This document shows, piece after piece, positions 16,377 to 24,439 of a stretch of 64,000 nt of DNA (positions are counted from its first letter, which is position 1; each line of letters opens with the position of its first letter). The translations under genes were made by a program, and so were the position numbers. The notes beneath the pieces were generated by a model. The model saw nothing but the letters and a program-made list of their open reading frames with translations. It ran no database searches and had not been told where the DNA came from. This stretch comes from Gammaproteobacteria bacterium (GTDB taxonomy: Bacteria; Pseudomonadota; Gammaproteobacteria; Competibacterales; Competibacteraceae), in contig JACKNF010000009.1 in the NCBI GenBank assembly GCA_024234995.1, forward strand, positions 1-64,000, read 5' to 3'.

Positions 16377-17183
16377 ATGAGTGATTTGCTGCTCGGTCTG
16401 GCGCTTGGTACCGGGCTGATCATTCTCGCTAATCTGTTTCTGGTGCGTTTTACCCGCATGAGCGCCCAGCAGGCTGCTGCGATAGTGATCTTAACAACGC
16501 TGGGTCTGTATGTGCCTTATGCGATCGTGCGCTGGCCTGGCGGAGATATCTTCGCTATTCATCTAGCGATCTATCTATTGACCTCGCTGGCGTGTGGAAT
16601 GTTACTGAATGCCCGTGCTGGAGGCCGGAGTCTGCACTGGGGACCGGCAGTGATCGGTGGTTTTTTCGTGTTTGTAGTAGTGTCGGGCGCGGTATTCGTG
16701 GCGGTTGCCGAGCGCGGTTTGACCTCCTCGCTCTGGTACCGGCTGCTGCCTGAAGCGGACAGCCAGCGTGCGGTGACCTCCGTCTTTCCTGGGGTAGTCT
16801 CGCACGACTTCCACAAGAAGGAATCACTGTATAACCAGTATCTCCAGCAGGTTGAGCGCCAGCGTCAGCGTGGGTGGCAGGTGCAAAAGGGCTGGCTGGG
16901 CGAGCCGGTTGCTGACCAGCCAGCTTTGTTTCGGGTTGCGGTGCGAACGCGTGAAGAGACGCCGGTAACCGGCGCGGCCGTGGCAGGCCAATTCCTCCGG
17001 CCTTCCACGAACGAATTGGATATCGATTTTGCTTTGAAAGAAACCGCGCCAGGCATCTATGAATCGAACGTGACCTTGCCGGCTGCCGGTCGTTGGAATC
17101 TGGTGTTGAGTATCCGCAAAGGTGAGGAATTACATGAGATCCAGGCCAATACTTCGGTATTGGCCCACCCGCCGGCCCAATAA
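16377..17183 (+). CDS. FixH family protein (cbb3 assembly)
   Basis: A 268-residue membrane protein. The first 120 residues contain about four hydrophobic segments, which is more than the single anchor of ordinary FixH. The second half is the FixH-like domain, containing HDFHKKESLYNQYLQQVERQ and an Ig-like fold ending LVLSIRKGEELHEI. FixH/CcoH is required for cbb3 assembly together with CcoI. It directly follows the ccoG stop (ATG right after TAG) and lies four bases before ccoI. The extended membrane part is a variation also seen in some gammaproteobacteria. Confidence 0.85.
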   Translation: MSDLLLGLALGTGLIILANLFLVRFTRMSAQQAAAIVILTTLGLYVPYAIVRWPGGDIFAIHLAIYLLTSLACGMLLNARAGGRSLHWGPAVIGGFFVFVVVSGAVFVAVAERGLTSSLWYRLLPEADSQRAVTSVFPGVVSHDFHKKESLYNQYLQQVERQRQRGWQVQKGWLGEPVADQPALFRVAVRTREETPVTGAAVAGQFLRPSTNELDIDFALKETAPGIYESNVTLPAAGRWNLVLSIRKGEELHEIQANTSVLAHPPAQ

Positions 17184-17186
17184 TTC

Positions 17187-19646
17187 ATGTCTGTTACGGC
17201 TCAATCGACGGTGCCGGTTGCGGGTGATTCCAAGGCCGGGTGTTTTCATTGTGGCCTGCCCGTGCCGTCAGATGCTCGCTATGCAGTGGTCATTGACGGT
17301 CAGCGCCAGCCAATGTGTTGCCATGGTTGTCAAGCAGTGGCCGAGGCGATTGTTGCTGCTGGGCTGACCGGTTTCTACCAGCATCGTACCGCCCGTTCCC
17401 AGCGGGCGGAGTACCTGATTCCAGAGCAACTGCGCGGTTTGGAATTGTATGACCGGGCCGATTTGCAAAAGAGTTTTGTCCGTGTCGAAAGTGAACAGGT
17501 TCGTGAAGCCGCCCTGATCCTGGAAGGCATTGTCTGTGCCGCCTGTGTCTGGCTGAACGAACGCCATGTCAACGCGCTGCCCGGTGTTCTGGAATTCCGG
17601 GTTAACTACTCTACCCATCGCGCCCGAGTGCGTTGGGATGAACGCCAGATCAAACTCAGTGCGATTTTGGCGGCTATTGCTACGATCGGCTATATCGCCC
17701 ATCCTTTTGATCCCAGCCGTCAGGAAGCCTTGCAAAAGCAGGAGCGTACCCTCGCTTTACGGCGCTTGGCGGTGGCCGGGTTGTTCGCCATGCAAGTGAT
17801 GATGCTGGCTGTGGGTCTGTATGTCGGTGAATACCAGGGTATGGATGAATGGATTCGCGAGTTCTTGCGCTGGGTGTGCCTGATTCTGACCGTACCTGTT
17901 GTTGCCTACTCCGCGCAGCCCTTCTTTACGGCTGCCTGGCGTGACTTGCGTCGTCGGCAGCTTGGTATGGATGTTCCCGTCTCGTTAGCCATCCTCGCGG
18001 CCTTCATTGCCAGCGTCTGGCACACCGGGCAGGGTCATGGCGAGATTTACTATGACTCAGTGACCATGTTTGTATTTTTCTTGCTGACAGGCCGGTTTTT
18101 GGAAATGACTGCCCGCCATCGGGCTGGGCAAGTGTCTGAGGCATTGGTGCGGATGCTGCCAGCGACCGCGACCCGGTTGGATACTGCGGGCTGTGAGACA
18201 GTCGTTCCCATCGCCGAATTGGCTGCTGGCGACCGGGTATTGGTGCGGCCCGGCGAAACGATCCCTGCGGATGGCCGGGTGGAGGAGGGTGCTAGCAGTG
18301 TCGATGAATCGTTGCTGAGTGGCGAAAGCCTGCCGTTGCCCCGCCAGATTGGCGAGGCGCTGATTGGCGGTTCGGTAAATATGGAAAGTCCGCTCGTGAT
18401 GCGGATTGAGAAAGTTGGCGCTGAGACCGTGCTATCCGCAATTGTCCGGCTTCTTGATCGCGCTCAGGGCGAAAAGCCGCGTCTGGCGCTGTTGGCTGAC
18501 CGGATTGCCGGTTGGTTCGTTGCTGCGTTGCTGGCGGTGGCGGCTCTGGTGTTTTCAGTTTGGTGGTCGCTGAGTGATTTTGACACCGCTTTCCGCGTCA
18601 CCCTGTCGGTGCTGGTGGTGACCTGCCCCTGTGCGCTGTCGTTAGCTACGCCGACCGCTATCGTTGCCGCCACCGGTGTATTGACTCGGCTAGGCGTGTT
18701 AACGACCCGTGGTCATGCGCTGGAAACGCTGGCGTGCGTGACCCATGTTATTTTTGATAAAACGGGTACTCTGACCTACGGTCGGCCGCAGGTGGTCGCT
18801 GTGGAATCTGTCAGCGATTGGGAGCCAGAACATTGCCGGAGACTGGTGGCGGCATTGGAGCGGGGCTCCGAACATCCCGCTGGCCGGGCATTGGCAGAAG
18901 CGGCTCATTTGGTGATACCAGAAGCCACGGAGCTGCGTAATACACCAGGCAGTGGCGTGGAAGGCTGGGTTGAGGGTCGCTGCTATCGGGTAGGGCGGCC
19001 TGAATTTGTGGCCGGGCTTAGTCATGAAGAAGTAGCAGAAAGGCATGATCTCGATGTTGCCAGCACCTGGGTCGCTTTGGGTGACGAAACTGGCTTGTTA
19101 GCCTGGTTCCAGTTGAACGATGTATTACGACCTGGTGCGGCGGAAGCTGTGACCGCCTTGCAAAACCGTGGCTTGACATTGGAGTTGTTGAGTGGCGACC
19201 GGCCGGACGCCGTGGCGCATATCGCTCAGGAGGTGGCCATCGCCTCAGCGCAGGGTGGTTTATCGCCTCAAGATAAACTGAATCGGCTGCGGGAATTACA
19301 ACGGCAAGGTGCGGTCGTGGCGATGGTCGGTGATGGCATCAACGACGCGCCTGTTCTAGCAGCAGCCCAGGTCTCCCTGGCCATGGGCAGTGGTACGCAG
19401 TTAGCTCAAGCTACGGCAGATATGATTCTACTGTCGGAGAAGTTGGAGCATCTGGTGCGGGGCGTGGATATAGCCCGGCGCACTCTATTGATCATGCGCG
19501 AGAATTTTGCCTGGGCGATCGGCTACAATCTGGTTGCGTTGCCACTGGCGGCAGGCGGCTGGCTAACGCCCTGGATGTCGGCGCTCGGTATGTCGTTTAG
19601 TTCATTGCTGGTGGTAGTGAATGCCTTGCGGCTCCGGCAAGACTGA
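17187..19646 (+). CDS. ccoI: Cu(+)-exporting P1B-type ATPase CcoI/FixI for cbb3 assembly
   Basis: An 819-residue heavy-metal P-type ATPase that supplies copper for CuB insertion into cbb3 oxidase. An N-terminal Cys-rich region (CFHCGL, C44-C45-H-G-C48) is followed by a metal-binding C117-A-A-C120, then the transmembrane CPCALSLATP translocation motif, the phosphorylation site DKTGTLT, the SEHPAGRAL motif and hinge GDGINDAP. Length and N-terminal DUF2231-like Cys cluster fit FixI/CcoI rather than CopA. It lies four bases after fixH and 18 bases before ccoS. Confidence 0.96.
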   Translation: MSVTAQSTVPVAGDSKAGCFHCGLPVPSDARYAVVIDGQRQPMCCHGCQAVAEAIVAAGLTGFYQHRTARSQRAEYLIPEQLRGLELYDRADLQKSFVRVESEQVREAALILEGIVCAACVWLNERHVNALPGVLEFRVNYSTHRARVRWDERQIKLSAILAAIATIGYIAHPFDPSRQEALQKQERTLALRRLAVAGLFAMQVMMLAVGLYVGEYQGMDEWIREFLRWVCLILTVPVVAYSAQPFFTAAWRDLRRRQLGMDVPVSLAILAAFIASVWHTGQGHGEIYYDSVTMFVFFLLTGRFLEMTARHRAGQVSEALVRMLPATATRLDTAGCETVVPIAELAAGDRVLVRPGETIPADGRVEEGASSVDESLLSGESLPLPRQIGEALIGGSVNMESPLVMRIEKVGAETVLSAIVRLLDRAQGEKPRLALLADRIAGWFVAALLAVAALVFSVWWSLSDFDTAFRVTLSVLVVTCPCALSLATPTAIVAATGVLTRLGVLTTRGHALETLACVTHVIFDKTGTLTYGRPQVVAVESVSDWEPEHCRRLVAALERGSEHPAGRALAEAAHLVIPEATELRNTPGSGVEGWVEGRCYRVGRPEFVAGLSHEEVAERHDLDVASTWVALGDETGLLAWFQLNDVLRPGAAEAVTALQNRGLTLELLSGDRPDAVAHIAQEVAIASAQGGLSPQDKLNRLRELQRQGAVVAMVGDGINDAPVLAAAQVSLAMGSGTQLAQATADMILLSEKLEHLVRGVDIARRTLLIMRENFAWAIGYNLVALPLAAGGWLTPWMSALGMSFSSLLVVVNALRLRQD

Positions 19647-19664
19647 GAGGGAGGTGAGTGTCTC

Positions 19665-19862
19665 ATGCGAATCCTATTCTTTTTAATACCTATGGCTTTG
19701 GGAGTGATCGGTGTGGCGCTGTGGGCCTTTCTCTGGGCGGTGCGGACCGGGCAGTTCGACGATCTGGAAGGGCCGGCCCATCGCATTCTGATGGATGACG
19801 ATGATCCACGCATTCCCCGGTATTCTCAGCGGCAGGATAATAAGCAATCCTTGGATGGCTGA
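19665..19862 (+). CDS. ccoS: cbb3-type oxidase assembly protein CcoS
   Basis: A 65-residue protein with one N-terminal membrane helix (ILFFLIPMALGVIGVALWAFLWAV) and the hallmark GQFDDLEGPAHRIL followed by an acidic MDDDDPRIP. CcoS is required for insertion of heme and copper cofactors into CcoN. It is preceded by GAGGGAGGTGAG, a strong ribosome-binding site, and closes the classical ccoGHIS set. A further tiny membrane gene follows after 46 bases. Confidence 0.95.
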   Translation: MRILFFLIPMALGVIGVALWAFLWAVRTGQFDDLEGPAHRILMDDDDPRIPRYSQRQDNKQSLDG

Positions 19863-19908
19863 GAGAGTTTGTTTAGCATTTCACAATAAACTGCAAGGAG
19901 AATATTTG

Positions 19909-20010
19909 ATGTTTACTTTCCAGAACTTCCCGCTCGTTGTCATCATTGTATTGCTGATTATTTCGTGGTTGAGTTTTTTTTCAGTGGTGCCTTGGGGTAA
20001 CTTGTTCTAA
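19909..20010 (+). CDS. 33-residue single-span membrane peptide at the end of the cbb3 assembly operon
   Basis: A short gene with an excellent AAGGAG ribosome-binding site (about 19895-19900) and ATG at 19909, encoding a peptide that begins MFTFQNFPLVVIIVLLI and is almost entirely one transmembrane helix, ending in VVPWGNLF. It lies between ccoS and the terminator, so it is on the same transcript. Its size and position suggest an accessory subunit like CcoM of some cbb3 oxidases or the CydX type of small oxidase peptides. That is inference; I see no clear residue match. Confidence 0.6.
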   Translation: MFTFQNFPLVVIIVLLIISWLSFFSVVPWGNLF

Positions 20011-20074
20011 TTGTTGTTTTTTTATGGCAGGTAGTGTGTTTGGCCGTCCGCCATGCAGGGATAAATATTTTATG

Positions 20075-20113
20075 AAAACCGCCTTTCTCCGCCAGGGGCA
20101 AGGCGGTTTTTAT
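20075..20113 (+). terminator. Rho-independent terminator after the cco genes
   Basis: Stem AAAACCGCCTT (20075-20085) pairs perfectly with AAGGCGGTTTT (20100-20110) around a 14-base loop, and the descending arm runs into a T tract. It ends the ccoGHIS-small peptide transcript and isolates birA. Confidence 0.88.
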
Positions 20114-20132
20114 TGCTATTAGAGCAAAATTG

Positions 20133-20945
20133 ATGAAAGTTGCATTGGAGTTGCTGGACCGGGATCGCATTCTGGCAGAATTAACCGGTACTGCCCGTGC
20201 TGCATTGAATCGGCTGGAGGTGCATCCGGTCCTGGATTCGACCAATCGCTATTTGATGGCGGGGGCGCAGACGGAATGGCCAAGCGGCATTGTATGTCTT
20301 GCTGAACAGCAAACTTCTGGCCGGGGCCGGCAAGGGCGTAGCTGGTTGACGCCTTTTGGTGCCAGCTTGGCGTGCTCGTTGCTGTGGCGGTTTACCGCTC
20401 ATCCGGCAGCGCTGAGCGGTTTGAGTCTGGCAGCAGGTATTGCTATCGCACGCGTGCTGGAATGCTCAGGCGTCACCGGGGTGGGTTTGAAATGGCCCAA
20501 TGATGTATGGTGGCGCGAACGTAAGCTGGGTGGCATCTTATTAGAATCTGGAGGGACCTCTGGGGACTTTTACGTAGTGGCGGGTGTTGGAGTCAATATT
20601 GCCCTGCCGCCTCAGGAAGCTGCCGTCATCGATCAGCCCTGGGTTGACTTACAGGAAATCCTGGCTGGTGAGCCGATTTCCCGTAACATGTTAGCGGCTG
20701 CCCTGATTAGCGGATTGATTGAAACCTTCATACGCTTTGAGCAGGGTGGATTTGCTGATGCAGCAGCAGACTGGGCGCGTTTTGATCAAGTGAAGGGACG
20801 CCAGGTTTCCCTGCATCTACCGGATACTACGGTAACCGGCATAGCCCGTGGTGTGGACGCAACTGGCGCGTTGCTGCTGGAAACAGCGAGTGGCGGAGTT
20901 AAACCGTATATCGGCGGGGAAATCAGTTTGAGGCTAGATCCGTGA
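20133..20945 (+). CDS. birA: Biotin--[acetyl-CoA carboxylase] ligase, catalytic domain only
   Basis: A 270-residue biotin protein ligase that activates biotin as biotinyl-AMP and transfers it to the carboxylase carrier protein. The GRGRQGRSW biotinyl-AMP loop, KWPNDVW and GVGVNI motifs are present, with a C-terminal SH3-like domain. The protein begins at ALELLDRDRILAEL, the point where the N-terminal helix-turn-helix of E. coli-type BirA ends, so the DNA-binding repressor domain is missing. The terminator just upstream leaves no room for it. The TTG at 20130 is an alternative start. It overlaps coaX by four bases. Confidence 0.9.
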   Translation: MKVALELLDRDRILAELTGTARAALNRLEVHPVLDSTNRYLMAGAQTEWPSGIVCLAEQQTSGRGRQGRSWLTPFGASLACSLLWRFTAHPAALSGLSLAAGIAIARVLECSGVTGVGLKWPNDVWWRERKLGGILLESGGTSGDFYVVAGVGVNIALPPQEAAVIDQPWVDLQEILAGEPISRNMLAAALISGLIETFIRFEQGGFADAAADWARFDQVKGRQVSLHLPDTTVTGIARGVDATGALLLETASGGVKPYIGGEISLRLDP

Positions 20946-21688
20946 TTCTATTGGCAGATGCCGGTAATAGCCGGATTAAGTGGGCTGTTTGGGATGCAGG
21001 CGATTTTCAGCAACGTGGCCAAGCGAGCCACGATGATGAAAGCTGGGCTGCTTTGGCTGAGAGGCAATGGCGCGACTTGCCGCGGCCGGCGCGGGTACTA
21101 ATCGTCAGCGTCACCGGGTATGAAGCCCGCGCCAATTTGGCGGCATGGATCGATCGGCGCTGGGGGATCGAAGCAGAGTTTGCGGTCTCGACGGCGGCGG
21201 CTTGCGGCATCCGTAATTCTTACATCGAGCCGGAGCGCATGGGTGCAGACCGCTGGGTGGCGATGATCGCTGCGCGGGCGCTAACCGGTCAGGCTTGTTA
21301 CGTGGTGGATTGCGGCACGGCGGTTACCATCGATGCCCTAGCGGCGGATGGCCAGCATCTAGGTGGCGTGATTATTCCGGGAATGCGGTTGATGCGCGAG
21401 GCGCTATACCGGGAAACCCGGCAGATTCCTCCAGAGACGGGAGCGGTCCGGTTATTCGGTCAGAGTACCTGTGACTGTGTTTGGGGTGGAGCGATGTATG
21501 CAGTTGCCTCAGCGATTGACGGCATTATTAAGCGGATGAGCGCCAGCCATGGTCCGGGAGTGCGTTTGTTGACCGGCGGCGATGCAGCAACCGTGCTGCC
21601 CTGTTTACAAGACGAGTATCGATGGGAGCCGGATTTGATTTTTACCGGGCTTCGGGTGATTGGGGAACATCAGTCCAGGATCCGTTAG
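20942..21688 (+). CDS. coaX: Type III pantothenate kinase
   Basis: A 248-residue kinase for the first step of coenzyme A synthesis (pantothenate to 4'-phosphopantothenate). N-terminal phosphate loop motif LADAGNSRIKW (D6), PERMGADRW, the catalytic DCGTAVTID segment and GGVIIPGMRL are all visible and full length for CoaX. A GTG start at 20942 overlaps the birA stop, the usual birA-coaX coupling. It acts in the cytosol. Type III enzymes lack feedback inhibition by CoA (family knowledge). Confidence 0.95.
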   Translation: MILLADAGNSRIKWAVWDAGDFQQRGQASHDDESWAALAERQWRDLPRPARVLIVSVTGYEARANLAAWIDRRWGIEAEFAVSTAAACGIRNSYIEPERMGADRWVAMIAARALTGQACYVVDCGTAVTIDALAADGQHLGGVIIPGMRLMREALYRETRQIPPETGAVRLFGQSTCDCVWGGAMYAVASAIDGIIKRMSASHGPGVRLLTGGDAATVLPCLQDEYRWEPDLIFTGLRVIGEHQSRIR

Positions 21689-21730
21689 GTAACGGATCGC
21701 CCGCGTGCCTTCGCCAGTAAATAGAATATA

Positions 21731-21759
21731 TTTCTTAATAGAATTGAGTTCTTAAGTAG
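21731..21759. repeat. Short dispersed repeat, copy A
   Basis: The core TTTCTTAATAGAATTGAG recurs with one change at 56263-56280 (TTTCTGAATAGAATTGAG), and both copies continue with a similar TTxTTAxGTAG tail. Both lie shortly after the stop of a plus-strand gene (coaX here, the GlpD-like gene there). Confidence 0.45.
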
Positions 21760-21853
21760 AGTGCAGCTCGAAATCCAGCGCCTCTGCTTCATCCATTTGG
21801 AACAGCTTGGCTATCTATTCGATGGGGTGGGCTTTGGCTTGTAGCGGGGACAT
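21752..21853 (-). pseudogene. Possible short coding relic with one internal stop
   Basis: On the minus strand an ATG at 21853 opens a 34-codon frame interrupted only by an amber codon at 21815-21817 and closed by TAA at 21752. The translation after the stop (IAKLFQMDEAEALDFELHST) looks protein-like, being acidic and amphipathic. It borders the dispersed repeat. I do not recognise a family, and chance is a real alternative given its length. Confidence 0.2.
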
Positions 21854-21956
21854 CTTTTTGGGTACCTTGAGGGTGTGTGTTCGAATCATCATAGCAACCG
21901 GAATAGCAGGCACTCATCTTCGTTTAGCGGATCATTGCACTGAGTTGAATCATTGT

Positions 21957-22556
21957 ATGGAATTGCTCACACGTATCGAACGACATTTTACCGCCAGCCT
22001 TGAAGCGAAGCAGCGGACCTTTGCGGTCATGGGGCCGCGTATTGTCCAGGCCGCTGAGCGGCTGGTTGATAGTCTGCGTCACGGCCACAAGATTCTCGTC
22101 TGTGGCAACGGTGGTTCTGCCGCTGATGCGCAGCATTTTGCTGCTGAACTGGTGAACCGTTTTGAAATCGAACGGCCTGGATTAGCGGCTATTGCGCTGA
22201 CTACTGACAGTTCAGCACTGACCTCCATTGCCAACGATTATGCCTTTGAGCAGGTGTTCGCCCGGCAGGTGCGTGCGCTCGGCCGTCCCGGTGACCTGCT
22301 GCTGGCCATCTCTACCAGTGGTCATTCCTCCAATATTTTGGAAGCGATGGCTGCGGCGCGGGAATGCGGCATGATTACTGTGGCTCTGACCGGGCGCGAT
22401 GGAGGGGGTATGGCCAGTCAACTGAACGAAAATGACCTGGAAATCCGAGCCAGCGCCACAGCGACTGCAAGGATTCAGGAAGTGCATATTCTGGTGATCC
22501 ACTGTTTGTGTGACTTGGTGGATCAAATACTATTTGGTAATGAGGGAAAGGTATGA
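21957..22556 (+). CDS. diaA: SIS-domain protein, DiaA (DnaA initiator-associating) type
   Basis: A 199-residue sugar-isomerase (SIS) domain protein of the GmhA/DiaA group. It carries CGNGGSAADAQHFAAELVNRFE, the LLAISTSGHSSNIL phosphosugar-binding loop and RIQEVHILVIHCLCDLVD near the end. The close residue-by-residue pattern to E. coli DiaA and its position directly before a DolP gene (as in E. coli yraN-diaA-yraP) favour DiaA, which binds DnaA and times replication initiation, over heptose isomerase GmhA. ATG 21957 is chosen; the frame is open to 21807 but upstream residues do not fit. It overlaps dolP by four bases. Confidence 0.85.
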   Translation: MELLTRIERHFTASLEAKQRTFAVMGPRIVQAAERLVDSLRHGHKILVCGNGGSAADAQHFAAELVNRFEIERPGLAAIALTTDSSALTSIANDYAFEQVFARQVRALGRPGDLLLAISTSGHSSNILEAMAAARECGMITVALTGRDGGGMASQLNENDLEIRASATATARIQEVHILVIHCLCDLVDQILFGNEGKV

Positions 22557-23140
22557 ATGCCATGTGGATTCAACAGGCTGGCATACTGCTGCTGGTCTTG
22601 TCTCTAAGTGGTTGCGCGGGCCTGCTGGTCGGGGGCACAGCGGTGGGCGTCAGCGTGGCGCATGACCGGCGAACCACGGGTATGGTGGTCGATGACCAAA
22701 CCATCGAACTTAAGCTGTATGACATGCTTAATAAGAGACTACCGCCTGGCAATCAAATCAGTATTACCAGCTATAACGGAACGGTGCTCCTCACTGGCCA
22801 GACAGTGTCAGATACGGCGCGGTGGCAAGCTGAGGATATTGCCCGTAATTTTCGCGAACCGCCCGTGCGGATAGTGCATAATGAATTGATCATCGGGCCG
22901 CCTGTTCCGCTTTCCGTGCAGAGCAGTGATGCGTTGTTGACTACGAAGGTCAAGACCGCGCTGTTTCAGATCAACTATATTTCAGGCTTCGATCCAACCC
23001 GGGTCAAAGTCGTGACCCACCGGGCAGTGGTCTATCTAATGGGGCTGGTGCGGCGCAATGAAGCTAACGCCGTTGCTGATGTCACCAGCCAGGTTGGTGG
23101 CGTGCAGCAAGTGGTGACGTTGTTCGAACTCATCGATTGA
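22553..23140 (+). CDS. dolP: Outer-membrane lipoprotein with two BON domains (DolP/YraP)
   Basis: A 195-residue lipoprotein: signal peptide with lipobox LSGC (C21), then two BON domains at about residues 47-115 and 125-192. DolP supports outer-membrane integrity and BAM function and localises to division sites in E. coli. The pair diaA-dolP with ATGA overlap is conserved in gammaproteobacteria. The gene converges on sspB with about 30 bases between stops. Confidence 0.9.
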   Translation: MNAMWIQQAGILLLVLSLSGCAGLLVGGTAVGVSVAHDRRTTGMVVDDQTIELKLYDMLNKRLPPGNQISITSYNGTVLLTGQTVSDTARWQAEDIARNFREPPVRIVHNELIIGPPVPLSVQSSDALLTTKVKTALFQINYISGFDPTRVKVVTHRAVVYLMGLVRRNEANAVADVTSQVGGVQQVVTLFELID

Positions 23141-23169
23141 CCCGCTATTCCCTGATGCATCAGTACCGG

Positions 23170-23583
23170 TTATTTCACAATTTTCAGCGTGGGCTTTCCG
23201 CGAGTGGGTTTGGCTGGTGGTTGATCGGGTTGCGGAGTGTTTGGCGGTGCGGATGATTCACCATCATCATCGCTCTTTTCCTCACCGAAGGCCATGCCTT
23301 GGCCATTCTCATGAGCGTAGATGGCCAGTACTGCGGGTATTGGAATCTGTACTGTGCGAGCGACGCCGCCAAAGCGGGCGTTGAATTCAATCCAATCATT
23401 GCCTAGCCGTAGATCGCGCACCGCTGCTGGATTGATATTGAGGATGATCCGGTTTTCGCGCACATGTTGTTTGGGGACTTCCACGCCGGGTAACTCGGTA
23501 TTGACCAGAATATGGGGCGTCATCCCATTGTCTTCAATCCACTCGTAGATGGCGCGAATCAGATAGGGGCGGGTCGAAGTCAT
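23170..23583 (-). CDS. sspB: ClpXP adaptor protein SspB
   Basis: A 137-residue adaptor that brings ssrA-tagged and other substrates to ClpXP. The folded domain begins MTSTRPYLIRAIYEWIEDNG and contains HILVN, RENRIILNINPAAV and GVARTVQIPIPAVLAIYA; an acidic/proline linker leads to the C-terminal ClpX-binding tail GKPTLKIVK. The frame is open up to 23820 but ATG 23583 matches the family. In many gammaproteobacteria sspA lies directly upstream after petC; here sspA is absent and a terminator separates sspB from petC. Confidence 0.93.
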   Translation of the reverse strand: MTSTRPYLIRAIYEWIEDNGMTPHILVNTELPGVEVPKQHVRENRIILNINPAAVRDLRLGNDWIEFNARFGGVARTVQIPIPAVLAIYAHENGQGMAFGEEKSDDDGESSAPPNTPQPDQPPAKPTRGKPTLKIVK

Positions 23584-23611
23584 TGCGGGCCGGTTGTTGA
23601 GTCGATTTAAA

Positions 23612-23641
23612 CAAAAAATTCTCCCGCTGGAAGCAGGAGAG
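23612..23641 (-). terminator. Terminator after petC
   Basis: Read on the minus strand, TCTCCTGCT pairs with AGCGGGAGA (one mismatch) around a TCC loop, followed by ATTTTTTG. It lies between the petC stop and the sspB start and so ends the petABC transcript. Confidence 0.75.
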
Positions 23642-23698
23642 CCAGTTGGCCGTTTCGCCGGAGAAAGGATTAGCTGCCGCCCCCCGGCGAAATTGACA

Positions 23699-24439
23699 TC
23701 AATGCACGTCCTTCCAATATTCCTTCTTAAGTAGATAGAACACCACGAAAGCCAGTACCAGGAAGAGTACCACCCAGATACCAATCTGCTGGCGCTCCAA
23801 TTGAATAGGTTCGCCAACATAAGCCAGGAAGTTGACGAGATCTACTATTGCTTCCTTGTATTCCGGAGGACTCATGCTGCCAGGTTGAACCAGTTCAAAA
23901 CCTTCGATGGTTTTGTTTTCATGGCCTTCAGCATCCTTATGCACTGCGTAGACCGGTTTTTGCATCCCTTGCAATTGCCAGAGCACGTGCGGCATGCCAG
24001 TGTTTGGAAATGCGGCATTGTTGACCCCATAAGGCCGGCTGGGGTCTTCGTAGTAAGTCAACAGATAAGTATAAAGATAGTTCACTCCACGGGAGCGGGC
24101 AATCAATGTCAAATCGGGTGGCGTCACGCCAAACCACTTTTTAGCATCCGCTTTAGGCATGGCGTTTCGCATCGTGTCACCGACCTTAGCGCCGGTAAAG
24201 ATTAGATTATCTTTGACTTGTTCATCGGTCAAACCAATATCGCGGGCCATGCGGTTATAACGCTGATGCTCCAGAGAGTGGCAACCCATGCAGTAATTGA
24301 CAAACAACTTGGCGCCTTTCTGTAAAGATGCCTTGTTGTGTAGATCAATCGGTGCAGTCATAAGATGAGAGCCGCCGCTGGATGCCATGGTCAGACCCGG
24401 TAAAGCGAGCAGTGCAAGTGCAATGAGCATTTTTTTCAT
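23699..24439 (-). CDS. petC: Cytochrome c1 of the bc1 complex
   Basis: A 246-residue cytochrome. A signal peptide (MKKMLIALALLALPGLTMAS) is followed by heme site C50-M-G-C53-H54 in NYCMGCHSLEH, a Met ligand region (GMPHVLWQLQG) and a C-terminal transmembrane anchor (IWVVLFLVLAFVVFYLLKKEYW). It passes electrons from the Rieske centre to soluble cytochrome c, which feeds the cbb3 oxidase encoded earlier in the window. Its ATG overlaps the petB stop by four bases. Confidence 0.96.
   Translation of the reverse strand: MKKMLIALALLALPGLTMASSGGSHLMTAPIDLHNKASLQKGAKLFVNYCMGCHSLEHQRYNRMARDIGLTDEQVKDNLIFTGAKVGDTMRNAMPKADAKKWFGVTPPDLTLIARSRGVNYLYTYLLTYYEDPSRPYGVNNAAFPNTGMPHVLWQLQGMQKPVYAVHKDAEGHENKTIEGFELVQPGSMSPPEYKEAIVDLVNFLAYVGEPIQLERQQIGIWVVLFLVLAFVVFYLLKKEYWKDVH

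Noticed and set aside
21870..21890. GTTCGAATC, resembling a tRNA T-loop
   Set aside because: No matching acceptor, D or anticodon stems can be built around it.
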